DNA from: JANQOH01 sp965214495 | GTDB taxonomy: Bacteria; Pseudomonadota; Alphaproteobacteria; UBA7887 | Length of the DNA: 64,000 nucleotides | Reading direction: 5' to 3' | Assembly: GCA_965214495.1 (NCBI GenBank) | Contig: OZ243958.1 | Location: 2,418,001 to 2,482,000, forward strand | Shown: positions 26,390-35,970 of the stretch, piece after piece | Position numbering within the stretch: position 1 is the first letter of the stretch | Layout of the letters: every line of letters begins with the position of its first letter | Notes under the pieces: model-generated | The model's input: only the letters and a program-made list of their open reading frames with translations | Told to the model about the DNA's origin: nothing | Databases searched by the model: none | Position numbers and translations under genes: made by a program

Positions 26390-28750
26390 CTATCTCTGTT
26401 CCATCGGCCGGCATAATCCGTATCCCCGAAAACGACCGGCCCCGATCAGCACCGGCCCGCACACAGGTTCGTCGAAAATAATTACGGCGTGGCTGTGTCT
26501 CCGTTTGCCGCCGCCGCGTTTGCGAACGAGGTGCGGAAACTCTCTCGCGTGGGGAACGCCTTCGACCAAGGATACCGGATGCAGCAAGATTTCGCGGGGA
26601 CGCGGCAGGCCGATATGTCCGCACATGTCCTCGACACTCCCGGTCGCCCGCTTCCATGATTGCTTTCCGTCGAAGTGCCGGTTGAACACCACGGGCGTCA
26701 CGCTGGCCCAGACACGGGATTGGGTTGTCCAGGCGGAGGGGTCGAGATTCATTGGCGGGCGTTCTCGGGTTTCGAGTTCGGCGACGCACTCGAACCGGTG
26801 GCCATCGAACAGGCGATGCTCTCGCGGCAGGCCGGTTCCGGGGTCTCGCAGGATGGGTTCGAGGCAGCGCCCGGCCTCTTGCGGGTCGATCTTTCGGGGC
26901 GGGATCAAGGCCAAGCCCATGACGCGACCGTCGGCGTGCGGCGAGCCGACGAACGGCAGAGGTGCGATGGCCAAGTGCGGCGCCGCAGTGGGTTTGCCGT
27001 CGGGGCTGTGGCCGCTGAACCACTCGGGCGGCGGTTGTTCGGAACATTCACTCATCGCCAGGCCGCGCAGCGCCGCGGTGAGCTTGAGTGTCGCCGGGAG
27101 GGAAACGCGCTTGCCGCCGATCCCGAGGACGACAATGCGCGGATCGAAGAGGGAGTGGGGCGTCGGTTCGAATGGCGCCTGCGGCGGGCTGTCGTATCCT
27201 TGCCATTTACCGGCAACAGGGCGCATGGGCGTTCTCGGACGGCCCTTCGGGAACCGTTTCTCGATACGTGCCTTCAGTTCTTCGACGCGCCGCTTTTGCT
27301 CGAGAGGACTTCGCGAGTGACTTTGGACGCCTCCCGCGCGCAGCGCCGCAGCAAGCCGATCTCGGATGGCGTCAACATCCGGGGAGCGGGCGAGATACCG
27401 AGCTTCCGATTGAGTAAGGCAATCGAAGGCGTGGCCGAAACGTTCTCGCCACCACTTCTCGAAGGTTTGTCCGTGCTTCGTTCTGAGTTCATCGAGTTGC
27501 TCCTTCGAGGGGTTCAACCGCGCCGACCAGGGCTTACCGGCCAATCCGACGGCGCCGATGACCGCGCTGCCCTGCTTCTCCACCCAGCCCCGCAGATTCG
27601 CCAGTGTGCCGCCCTGGCCGATGAAGTCGTCCACCATCACGTACTCGCGGCCCTTGTCGACTTTTCCGCCGAAGGCCGCTTGCCGCGCGAGGCGGCCATA
27701 ACCGTCGGCCCCGGTATGGCCGACGATATTGGTCTGTACGACGGTGGTGTCATACGGCACATTGAGCGCCTCGCTCAACAGTAGCGCCAGTGCGGCCGGA
27801 ATCGCGTTGAAACCGTCGCGCTCGTAAGCATGCGCGCTGACCAGCGTGGGGGCGTGTTCGCCGCCCGCCGCCTCGACCAACACGCGCACGGCGGCTATTT
27901 GAGCGTCTCCAACCAGCGCGTCGACCAGTCTGGCGGCGGCCGCAGCATCGCCGGATTTCGCAGCGGGATACGCCGGATGCCGTCGCATCGGCGTCTCGGC
28001 CGCGAGTAACACCGCGTCCGGGAAGTCGCGCCAAGCCGTCCTTGGAGGCGGCTTCATCGCCTTCAGATCCGCCTCAGCCCGCCGGAGTTCGTCTCTCAGA
28101 TCGTGAAAGGCGATCCAGGCGTCGCGGTTGCAGACCTGCGCCAGCCGGTCGAGGCTTCCGGCCGACGGAATCCGCAGTCTGTGCGCGGCGATACCGTCGG
28201 TCGGTTCCCAGTCTGCGGCGGCGGCGCAGTCCCGCTCCATCCACATCTGCACGAAAGACGTTGAGTGTCCGACATGCGTGACCTTCGCGGCCAGCCGCTC
28301 CAGCGCTGCGCCGTGGCGGCAAGGTTCCCTGTCCCACCAGATCAGGCGCACGGTCGGGTCGCGCGGAACGGCGACAGGGAAATGGCGCGGCTGGCGGAGA
28401 CGGTGCTCCGGAACCACCGCCAAGCCCGTGTTTCTGAGTTTGTCCCGTTCGCTTTTACGACCGCTCTTTCTGCCGCCCCCGTCGTCGTTGACCGGCACAT
28501 GGCTCGTGACGACGCTGCGCCGCGCGGCCTCCGAGGCGGCCAGGGCGGGCGCCGGCAGGGTTTCCAGCCACCGAAGCGCGGCGCCTTCGTCCCTGTATTC
28601 GTCGGTATCCTCGACGGTCTCGAACCACGCCGCCGCCAGGGCCATGAACACCCGGTCGGGATGGGGCGGCCATTCGGCCCGCTCTTTCCGCGCCCCGTCC
28701 GCCGCCGCCATCGACCATCCGTTCAGATAATGGATGGCAAGCGCGAACAT
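26390..28750 (-). CDS. csb2: Type I-G Csb2 (Cas5-Cas6 fusion) with an inserted phosphoribosyltransferase-like domain
   Basis: 786 aa; ordinary Csb2 is about 500. Residues 1-~240 are Csb2 N-terminus (ALAIHYLNGW, RAEWPPHPDRVFMAL, VTSHVPVNDD, THVGHSTSFV, RLRIPSAGSLDRL). Residues ~505-786 are Csb2 C-terminus (RPVAGKWQGY, PPPEWFSGH, HLAIAPLPFVGSPHADGRVMGLAL, TPVVFNRH, LHPVSL, GAGRFRGYGLCRP). Between them, residues ~245-500 form another domain: HPAYPAAKSGD, VVQTNIVGHTGADGYGRL, and a PRPP-binding type loop VDDFIGQGGT (373-382), followed by FDCLTQSEARYL. One open frame runs through all three parts. In type I-G, Csb2 processes crRNA and forms part of Cascade; what the insert adds is unknown. The start shares a base with the csb1 stop (TGATG). 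Confidence 0.85.
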   Translation of the reverse strand: MFALAIHYLNGWSMAAADGARKERAEWPPHPDRVFMALAAAWFETVEDTDEYRDEGAALRWLETLPAPALAASEAARRSVVTSHVPVNDDGGGRKSGRKSERDKLRNTGLAVVPEHRLRQPRHFPVAVPRDPTVRLIWWDREPCRHGAALERLAAKVTHVGHSTSFVQMWMERDCAAAADWEPTDGIAAHRLRIPSAGSLDRLAQVCNRDAWIAFHDLRDELRRAEADLKAMKPPPRTAWRDFPDAVLLAAETPMRRHPAYPAAKSGDAAAAARLVDALVGDAQIAAVRVLVEAAGGEHAPTLVSAHAYERDGFNAIPAALALLLSEALNVPYDTTVVQTNIVGHTGADGYGRLARQAAFGGKVDKGREYVMVDDFIGQGGTLANLRGWVEKQGSAVIGAVGLAGKPWSARLNPSKEQLDELRTKHGQTFEKWWRERFGHAFDCLTQSEARYLARSPDVDAIRDRLAAALRAGGVQSHSRSPLEQKRRVEELKARIEKRFPKGRPRTPMRPVAGKWQGYDSPPQAPFEPTPHSLFDPRIVVLGIGGKRVSLPATLKLTAALRGLAMSECSEQPPPEWFSGHSPDGKPTAAPHLAIAPLPFVGSPHADGRVMGLALIPPRKIDPQEAGRCLEPILRDPGTGLPREHRLFDGHRFECVAELETRERPPMNLDPSAWTTQSRVWASVTPVVFNRHFDGKQSWKRATGSVEDMCGHIGLPRPREILLHPVSLVEGVPHAREFPHLVRKRGGGKRRHSHAVIIFDEPVCGPVLIGAGRFRGYGLCRPMEQR

Positions 28751-30045
28751 CAGTCTTCCTGCGCTCCCGGCGCGCTTGCCAGTTCCTGGCTACGGCGGAC
28801 CAGTTCAATCAGGTCAGGGGAGGGAGTCAGTTCGATCTTGCCCTCCCAAGGCAAGCCCGCCTTGCGGGCATCCTCTATCGCATCGACCAACAGACCGAGC
28901 GCTGTTTCGGGATCGAGTCGAAATTCCGTTAGCGGCGCGCCGGGGTGATCGAGCAATTGCCACGCAGACTCGCTTTCGGCGACGAGTTGGCAGCGGGAAC
29001 GCAGGTCCGTGTCCACTCGCGCCAGGGCGCCGGCGGCCAGTCCCAATGCCGCCAGCGTCGTGCGCGCGGCCAGATCGACATCGGCGTCCGAGTCGACCGC
29101 CCCGTTGAGCGGAAAACGCAAGCGCCTCAACGCGCTCAACGACAACACCGTGGTCTGCACCGCCCTGGAGACCGTAAAGCCACCAACAATGCGACGCTCC
29201 TTACGTTCCCGCCCGTCGGGATCCCGAACCTTATCGAAGATAACCTGGCGTTTCGAGTCTTTGGCGAACGCATAATCCGGGGTGACGTTTCCTTGATTCG
29301 CTTGCGACGGTCTTCCCCTCCGCGACCCGGCGCCCAACGGCCCACTCCCCGATTCCTCGTCCAGAGTCCAGTGTGGCGTATCGTCCCTGGCGGCGGTGCG
29401 CCGATAAAGCGTGGCGTCCGGGACGCGCATGATTTGCGCCGGATCGATGCGGCTTTCGGTACTTATTCCCGCTACCGCGTCAAATCCCACGATTTCGGAG
29501 ACCAACGTCCGCTGAAATTTGGCGCCCAGTCCGCCGCGAGGTCCGGTTGAATCCCACAAACCGAATACCAAAGCCGTGGGGCAGAGACCAAACAGGCCCG
29601 CCGCATTGCGAACGTCCGCCGTGTCGAGGAGTCTGCCCCGGTCCGATCTGCGGAACATCACACCGCCCAACAGGCTGTCGCGAAACAGCGCATCCGCGGC
29701 GCGATGCGGCGCTTCCAGACTGGTCACGGCGAATTTTCTGAGCAATTCCTCCTGATCGAAAACCGTCACGATCAAGGGAAGCGCGACCTTGTCCGCGCGA
29801 TGCGCCTCCAGCAGGGCCAGTTCCATACGGTTGGCTTGCGACTGCACGGAATCCAGAAGAACGCAGGGTCTGGTCTCACCCGTCTCGGGGTCGATGCGTT
29901 CCTCCGTGGCGTATTTGCCGCCTTCGTAGGTCGGCGGGAACACCTTGTCGCCGGGACCGCCGGCCGGCTGGTAGCGGGTGACGCATCGAAACGCCGCAGC
30001 CGTGCCGGACATCGCGTCCTGTAAAGTCGCCAGATCGAGCGTCAT
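28750..30045 (-). CDS. csb1: Type I-G Cascade backbone protein Csb1 (Cas7)
   Basis: Cas7-type RNA-binding backbone subunit (GSU0053/TIGR02570-like), about 431 aa. Seen: FRCVTRYQPAGGPGDKVFPPTYEGGKYA, VLLDSVQSQANRMELAL, the serial segments FRSDRGR-like and DVRNAAGLFGLCPTALVFGLWDSTG, FQRTLVSEIVGFD and GGFTVSRAVQTTVLSLSALRRLRFP. ATG 30045 is preferred because GGAG lies nine bases upstream; ATG 30060 is an alternative. It overlaps csb2 by one base and follows the Cas8u2-like gene. Confidence 0.88.
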   Translation of the reverse strand: MTLDLATLQDAMSGTAAAFRCVTRYQPAGGPGDKVFPPTYEGGKYATEERIDPETGETRPCVLLDSVQSQANRMELALLEAHRADKVALPLIVTVFDQEELLRKFAVTSLEAPHRAADALFRDSLLGGVMFRRSDRGRLLDTADVRNAAGLFGLCPTALVFGLWDSTGPRGGLGAKFQRTLVSEIVGFDAVAGISTESRIDPAQIMRVPDATLYRRTAARDDTPHWTLDEESGSGPLGAGSRRGRPSQANQGNVTPDYAFAKDSKRQVIFDKVRDPDGRERKERRIVGGFTVSRAVQTTVLSLSALRRLRFPLNGAVDSDADVDLAARTTLAALGLAAGALARVDTDLRSRCQLVAESESAWQLLDHPGAPLTEFRLDPETALGLLVDAIEDARKAGLPWEGKIELTPSPDLIELVRRSQELASAPGAQED

Positions 30046-30089
30046 CGAACGAATCTCCATCCGTTTCGGTCATGTGGGAGGCGCCGCCG

Positions 30090-31058
30090 TCACATGAGCG
30101 GCTGCGCCGGCGCGAAATTGCCGTAGTACCGGTTCGGTTGGACCCGCCGGGCGGCATAGACTTCTTCGATACCCCTCGCGAGAAGAACCTGACGGCGCAG
30201 GGGCGTCTCGTATAGATCGCGCGACGCGAGCAGGGAGCGCAACGTCTCCAAGTCCACCGCTGGCGTCCAGATAGGCCATACGAAGCGGAGTTCCTGTCGT
30301 TCGCCGCCGTGGAATCCGGTCGTGCGCGCCCGTCGTCCTGTCGCCACCGTCGGGAAACATGCCAACGCCTCGATCGCCAGGCAGTTGGCGGCCAGCATCG
30401 TGCCGGGGCCGTCTGCCAAGCCCGATCTACTCGGATTTTTCCATCGGAGAGCGTAGGATTGGTCTTCTATCGGATCCCAACGCAGGCTGTAGCGTTCGTC
30501 TCGATAGTCCCAAGTCTGAAACAGCGCGCGCTCGACATGGCAGGAGTCGAGAGCCTCGCGAATAGCCTTGGCGTAGAACAGCATTCCCTGTCTGTTGGAA
30601 TCGCCGCTGCGCACCATCCTGAATCGCGTTTCCTGAAACTCTCCCGTTTTCTCATCCGGGTATAGTTCCGTACCGAAGCTGGCCAGGAAATCTACATCCC
30701 GGCGCTTGGATGGGGATGCGGTTTCTTGCCCGGACTTGAGCGCGCAAGCGAATCTGGTAGAGGAGAATGGGAATTTGTTGTACTCTTTGCCGTTCTTGTT
30801 CTCTTTCGCGATATCGAACACCGTCGTCGAGGCGCCTTTCAGCGCTTCCAGAATTTTCCGGCCCAGCTCCTGCTCGTATCCGCCGTATCCCACGATACGG
30901 GGTCTCCAACCGCCTTGCGCGCGCCGCCATCGGAGGCGAACCGAATCTGCCGACGTATCGCCGAGGACGCGCAGCGCGCCGACCGCCGCCAGAAATCCGA
31001 GCGGATTGCCTCCATCGAGGCCGCTCAACAACACGCACCGGGAGTCACGCGTCGGCAT
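30090..31058 (-). CDS. Type I-G Cas8u2 / Cas3-extension-family subunit
   Basis: A 322-aa protein beginning with LLSGLDGGNPLGFLAAVGALRVLGD, the pattern of the GSU0052-like proteins found between cas3 and csb1 in type I-G loci. Also seen: LRWDPIEDQSYALRWKNPS, AANCLAIEALACFP, the LRFVWPIWTPAVDLETLRSLLA segment and GIEEVYAARRV. It is thought to supply large-subunit (Cas8-like) function in Cascade; that role is family knowledge, not read here. It overlaps cas3 by 14 bases at its start (ATG 31058) and precedes csb1 by 44 bases. Confidence 0.8.
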   Translation of the reverse strand: MPTRDSRCVLLSGLDGGNPLGFLAAVGALRVLGDTSADSVRLRWRRAQGGWRPRIVGYGGYEQELGRKILEALKGASTTVFDIAKENKNGKEYNKFPFSSTRFACALKSGQETASPSKRRDVDFLASFGTELYPDEKTGEFQETRFRMVRSGDSNRQGMLFYAKAIREALDSCHVERALFQTWDYRDERYSLRWDPIEDQSYALRWKNPSRSGLADGPGTMLAANCLAIEALACFPTVATGRRARTTGFHGGERQELRFVWPIWTPAVDLETLRSLLASRDLYETPLRRQVLLARGIEEVYAARRVQPNRYYGNFAPAQPLM

Positions 31059-34000
31059 CGTGCGTTTCTTCCCACTCGCTGCGCCGCCAGTCGGCGAGCC
31101 GCAACAGCGCTTCGATCCACGCCAGTCCCCACCAGCCATAGCGGCGGCTCAAACGCCAGAAACGGTCCGCGACGCCGGAGTCCAGCCGCTCCAGACCGGT
31201 CGGGCCGGACCATCGCATCCGATGGCCGCGAATATCGTACTCCACCGATACGGATTCGCTATCGAACACGACAGGAGCGAACGGGCGACAATGCCCATGA
31301 TGGCTCGCCACCAAGTGGAGGACCAGATCACGCATATCGTCGTCCTCCGGCAAGAGCGCCGGTGCAGCTTCCGCGAGGCGAACGGACAACAGCTCGTGCC
31401 GGCCTCCCTCCGGATATCCCGACGCGATGCGCGCGCGTTCCCGCGCGGCGCGGGTCTTCGGCATCCGGGCGGACTTGGCCAGGGTCTCGCCCGCCAGCCA
31501 AGGCGAGCCTCCCCGGAGCAAGGACTGAAATCGAGGATCCGCCTTGCCGACGTCATGTAACAGTCCGGCGCGGGCAATGGCTTCGACCAATTCATCCGGC
31601 AAACCGCAGCCTGCCCCATGATCGCGGGCGACCTCCTCAACGCCGGGGAGATGGGCGCCAAGCGCCACCGGCGCGCCGTTCCGGTGCGAAATGCCCGATG
31701 CCACCGCTTCATCCTCGTCGCTGAAGACGGCGGCCCCGTGAGCGAGCGCCTCTATCCGGCGACGTCCGGCGAGAACGAGGCATCGATCGCCGATAAGCCG
31801 GCACTCGCGTTGGAGACTCGAGACGGTAGAGAACTGCTCCCTGAGTTCCTTGGCGGCCTGCGGCAGCCAGGCCCAGCGTTCCGGCAGCGTTTCAGCCGCC
31901 GATAGCTGCGCCAGGAGATCATGCGTCGCTTCCGCGACCTCGCGGGGATCGTCTTCGTACTTCCGATCCAGAGAGTTCAGTAGAGATAGCGCCGACGGCT
32001 TGGCGGTTATCGAGTCCGGCCAAGCCTCCACGAGCGCCGGGTGCAAGCGAAGAACCGGTTTGGCGCGCGCGAGGCGATGCGCCGGATCGCCCAGGTCCAA
32101 CATGGCGGGCGTCTCGAACGCTTCCGGGGGCAAGTCGCCGAGTTGGCCGTACGGGCCCGGATGCGTAGCCGGAATCACGATCGCGTCGCCGGGCCGAATA
32201 TCGTTCGGGTTGGAAGTGACGTCCTCGCAGTTCGTGCCGTCCCCGCACCATCGAACCACCCGGCGGCGGTCGGCGGGCGCCAAGCGTTCCTCACGCTCGT
32301 CAGTAGCGGTTATACCTTCGACATCGCCGCTGCCGTCCACCGCCTCCCCGCCGGCCAGCCAATGCTTGAACGCTCCGATGGGCACGGGAAGCATTTCGCT
32401 GGCGCCGGGGGGACACAGGGTCAGGGATTCGATGGCCTGTCGCCGCGTTTCTTCGCGGGTCAGGTCGATATCCGCCCGCCAGCAGACCTGTACATCCGGC
32501 GCGGCGTCCTTCGGGCCGTGAAGAAACGGCGCGACGTCCGGAGAGGGGCGCGGTTCAGGCGCCGTTTGCGCCCAGCAATCGATGTGCGCGGGGAGCATCG
32601 CAGGCGCATCGGCCGATGGCGCGTTGAGGTCGCCCACGCAATCCGTTTCCGACAACAGGTCGTCCAGATACGCGATACCGAAATCCACCATGCCGTCGTC
32701 GTTCTTGCCCCCGTCGAGAAATGTCCAGGTATCGGTAAGCGCTTTCCCGTAAATCGGGTCCGCCGGTTTCCCCCGCCCGGGCCGCGTCTCGTCTTCCCGG
32801 ATCAGAATCGTGGCGCGGGCCTCGATATCCCGGCCCATGCGGTTCAGGCGTCCGAATCGCTGGCGAAGGGCATCGAGGCTTGCGCATTCGGTTACCAGGC
32901 CGTCGAAGTCGAGATCGGCGCCGACTTCGAGGGTTTGGGTGGCGACGACGACGACCGGCTTCTCCAGGTCGCGGCTGCCGGATCGGGCCGAAGAAAGATC
33001 CTGGTCGTAGAGCCGCCGTACCGCCCGATCCTTGTCCAGCGGTCGCATGCGGCCGGTCAGCAGAACGGTCGCCAGGTTCTCGTCGTCCTTCAACAACCGG
33101 TATGTTTCGCGAGCGGTCGCCACTCGATTGGCGAACACGACGATGGCCCGCCGCCGGACGCTCACAAGCTCGATGGCGCTTTGCGCCAACGCCCTCGGGA
33201 GTCGGTCCCGCGGCCAGTCGCCCCGTTCGTTCGGAACACTCCGCAACTCGGCGGGTTTGTGGGCCAATTGCCGGCGGCCGAGCGGATGACGGGGGTTACG
33301 CCCGTCCTCGGAAGTATCCCGGAACACGTTCTCCATCCCCGACGGCGGCGTCGCGGACATCACCACGGCGGAAAAGCGGCGCCGTAAGGGTTTCTCCGCC
33401 CATTCCTCTCCCTGGAAACGCTGAACGGCCTGCAAAGTCTGGAGGAAGGGGCGGGCGCAATGCGCTTCGTCGAGCAGAATGAGGCTGTCGTTGGCCACGA
33501 GGCCCGCGTAGATCGGCCATGTACCGGCGCCGCGCCCATAGGCGCGGAACAACAATCGGGAGCCGACCTGATCCACTGTCGAAGCGACGACGGTCGGTTG
33601 CAGGGGATTGCGCGCCCACGCCTCGGAGCGGTACATGCCGCCGCGCAGTGCGTGGACCGCGAGCGGCCGCTCGTTTTCGAAGCCGGTGGTTCCCCCGCGG
33701 GCGATGCGCCGTAAACTATCGGCGACCGCCTTCAATACGCCTTCTCGGGCTTGCGTTAGCCTTGTCGCCAATCGGCCTGCGCGTTCATACGCTTCGTCGA
33801 CGATGAGCCGGCGGTCCACCACGAAGAAAATGCGGCGCGGCGCGGTGATCACCCGCCTGGAATCCAGCCGCGGCGCCTGAGCGGCCAAGGCGAACAACGC
33901 TATGTCCATACAGGCGGTCTTGCCGGAAGCGGTCGGCAAGGCGATGGCGTCGGGCCACGGGGAAGGTGGCGCGGCGCCGGCGGCCCCAACGACATCGGCG

Positions 34001-34137
34001 GCCTGAGCGAACGCCGCTCCCCCGTCGCGATCCACCACAATCTTCGCCAGTTCGGTCTGCCAGCGAAATGGCTCTCTTCTCCACAACGCTGCAAAGAATG
34101 CCGGAAAATCTGCGGTGCCCAGATCGCCTGCGGCCAA
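31045..34137 (-). CDS. cas3: Cas3 helicase-nuclease, type I-G (helicase then HD)
   Basis: About 1030 aa. N-terminal SF2 helicase: Walker A ALPTASGKT (K near residue 73), LDEAHCARPF (near 223), VVMSATPP, and the C-terminal lobe with VVATQTLEVGADLDFDGLV and LRQRFGRLNRMG. The C-terminal third is an HD nuclease: GLLHDVGKADPRFQSLL, GGRHELLSVRLAE, HLVASHHGHCRP. HD at the C-terminus fits type I-G. The TTG at 34137 is chosen because ggagggag lies just upstream; TTG 34155 would add six residues without such a site. First gene of the cas3-cas8u2-csb1-csb2 operon. No cas1, cas2, cas4 or repeat array is present on either side in this window. Confidence 0.9.
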   Translation of the reverse strand: MAAGDLGTADFPAFFAALWRREPFRWQTELAKIVVDRDGGAAFAQAADVVGAAGAAPPSPWPDAIALPTASGKTACMDIALFALAAQAPRLDSRRVITAPRRIFFVVDRRLIVDEAYERAGRLATRLTQAREGVLKAVADSLRRIARGGTTGFENERPLAVHALRGGMYRSEAWARNPLQPTVVASTVDQVGSRLLFRAYGRGAGTWPIYAGLVANDSLILLDEAHCARPFLQTLQAVQRFQGEEWAEKPLRRRFSAVVMSATPPSGMENVFRDTSEDGRNPRHPLGRRQLAHKPAELRSVPNERGDWPRDRLPRALAQSAIELVSVRRRAIVVFANRVATARETYRLLKDDENLATVLLTGRMRPLDKDRAVRRLYDQDLSSARSGSRDLEKPVVVVATQTLEVGADLDFDGLVTECASLDALRQRFGRLNRMGRDIEARATILIREDETRPGRGKPADPIYGKALTDTWTFLDGGKNDDGMVDFGIAYLDDLLSETDCVGDLNAPSADAPAMLPAHIDCWAQTAPEPRPSPDVAPFLHGPKDAAPDVQVCWRADIDLTREETRRQAIESLTLCPPGASEMLPVPIGAFKHWLAGGEAVDGSGDVEGITATDEREERLAPADRRRVVRWCGDGTNCEDVTSNPNDIRPGDAIVIPATHPGPYGQLGDLPPEAFETPAMLDLGDPAHRLARAKPVLRLHPALVEAWPDSITAKPSALSLLNSLDRKYEDDPREVAEATHDLLAQLSAAETLPERWAWLPQAAKELREQFSTVSSLQRECRLIGDRCLVLAGRRRIEALAHGAAVFSDEDEAVASGISHRNGAPVALGAHLPGVEEVARDHGAGCGLPDELVEAIARAGLLHDVGKADPRFQSLLRGGSPWLAGETLAKSARMPKTRAARERARIASGYPEGGRHELLSVRLAEAAPALLPEDDDMRDLVLHLVASHHGHCRPFAPVVFDSESVSVEYDIRGHRMRWSGPTGLERLDSGVADRFWRLSRRYGWWGLAWIEALLRLADWRRSEWEETHDADA

Positions 34138-34274
34138 CGCTATCTCCCTCCACAACCGACCGACCGTTGCGCGCGCGTGAAAGAGCGGACACCGGCGCGT
34201 TCACGACGGATCGCAGTGCGACCAGACTTCGGCCTCCAAGCGCCGGTCGACGATTCCGGAACCGAACCGCCGCG

Positions 34275-35970
34275 CTAGAATTCGCCCTCGATCACGTGCC
34301 CGTCGGGGTAGGTCCATACCGCGCTGCCGGTGGGTGCGCCGGCCTCCCAGGTCGCTTCCATGCGCGTGCCGTCGGCGTAGGTCAGCACGCCGGGACCGTG
34401 TTGCACGTCGTTCTCGAAAGCGCCTTCGAAACGGCTGCCGTCGGGATATTCGATCGCGCCGCTCCCCTGACGTTTGCCGTCGCTGTAGGCGCCGACATAT
34501 TTCACGCCGTCGGCCTGGGTATAGCTGCCCTGGCCGTGGCGCCGGCCGTTCCGATAGCCGCCTTCGTAAACGTCGCCGTTGGCCATGGCGAACCTGCCGG
34601 CGCCATGCCGCTGACCGGCGACGAAACCGCCCTCGTAAACATGCCCGTCGGCGTATTCGAACCGGCCCTGGCCTCCCATCTCGCCATCGCGGAAGGCGCC
34701 GACATATTTGTCGCCGTTGGGAAACGTCAATGCTCCCTGCCCCCCGCGCTTGCCGGCGACGAAATCGCCCTGGTAAACGGCGCCGCTGGCGAAGGCCAGC
34801 ACACCCTTGCCGTGCATCTGACCGTTTTCGAACGCCCCCGCATATTCGCCGCCATCGGCGAACCGGATGACGCCGTCGCCATGGCGTTCGCCATCGACCA
34901 TCATCCCTTCGTAGATGTCGCCGTTCGGATAGGCGAACACACCACTGCCGGTGATCGCGCCATCGCGGAAACCGCCTTCGTACGTGCTGCCATTGGCGTA
35001 GGCGATCCGGCCCTGGCCGTGCATGCCCCCTTCGTGCAACTCGCCTTCGTAAACACTGCCGGACGGGAGCGTGATCTTGCCCCGCTGGAGGGCATCGGGC
35101 GTGACGGGCGCGCCGCCGGCGCCGGAGTCCGGTGTCGCCGGAAGTTCGCCTTCGATCGTGAGCCCGTCCGGGTAAGTCCACACGACCGCGCCGGCCGGCG
35201 CGCCCGCCGTCCATGCCGCTTCCATGCGCGCACCGCTCTGGTAGGTGAGCACACCGGGACCGTGCTGCACGTCGTTTTCGAAACCGCCTTCGAAGCGGCC
35301 GCCATCCGGGTATTCGATCACGCCGTGACCGTGGCGTTGGCCGGCGCGATAGGCACCGACATATTTGACGCCGTTGGCCTGGGTGTAGCTGCCGGCGCCG
35401 TGGCGTCGGCCGCCTTCATACCCGCCCTCGTAAACATCGCCATTGGCCATGGCGAACCTGCCGGCGCCGTGCCGCCGACCGGCAACGAAATCGCCCTCGT
35501 AAACATGCCCCTCGGCGTGCTCGAGCCGGCCCGGGCCTTCCATTTCTCCGCCGCGGAAGCCGCCGACATACCGGTCGCCGTTGGGAAACATCAGCGTTCC
35601 TTCGCCCTCGCGCAGGCCGGCGCTGAAGCTCCCCCGGTAAACGGCGCCGTCAGCGAAGGTCAATACGCCATCGCCGTGCATTCCGCCTTTCTCGAACGCA
35701 CCTTCGTATGTGCCGCCATCGGCGAACCGAAAAACACCGATGCCGTGGCGTTCGCCATCGACCAGCGCCCCTTCGTAACGGTCGCCGTTCGGATAGACGA
35801 AAACGCCGTTGCCGGTGATGGCGTCGTCGCGGAAATCGCCTTCGTAAACGCTGCCGTTGGCATAGGCGATCCGGCCCTGGCCGTGCATGCGTCCAGCGCG
35901 CAGTTCGCCTTCGTAAACGCTGCCCGACGGGAACGTGATCCGGCCCCGCTGGAGGGAATCGGGCGTGATG
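34275..35970 (-). repeat. Internal tandem duplication of 864 bp in the MORN gene
   Basis: The string ccccgctggagg occurs at 35944 and again at 35080, an offset of 864 bp (288 codons), and the MORN repeats before and after it match pairwise along both halves. The second copy begins at about 35106 reading leftward. The halves have drifted but keep every repeat. Confidence 0.8.

Noticed and set aside
24629..34300. CRISPR repeat array near the cas genes
   Set aside because: I looked through the gaps beside the cas operon and the methylase; no regularly spaced direct repeats are present.
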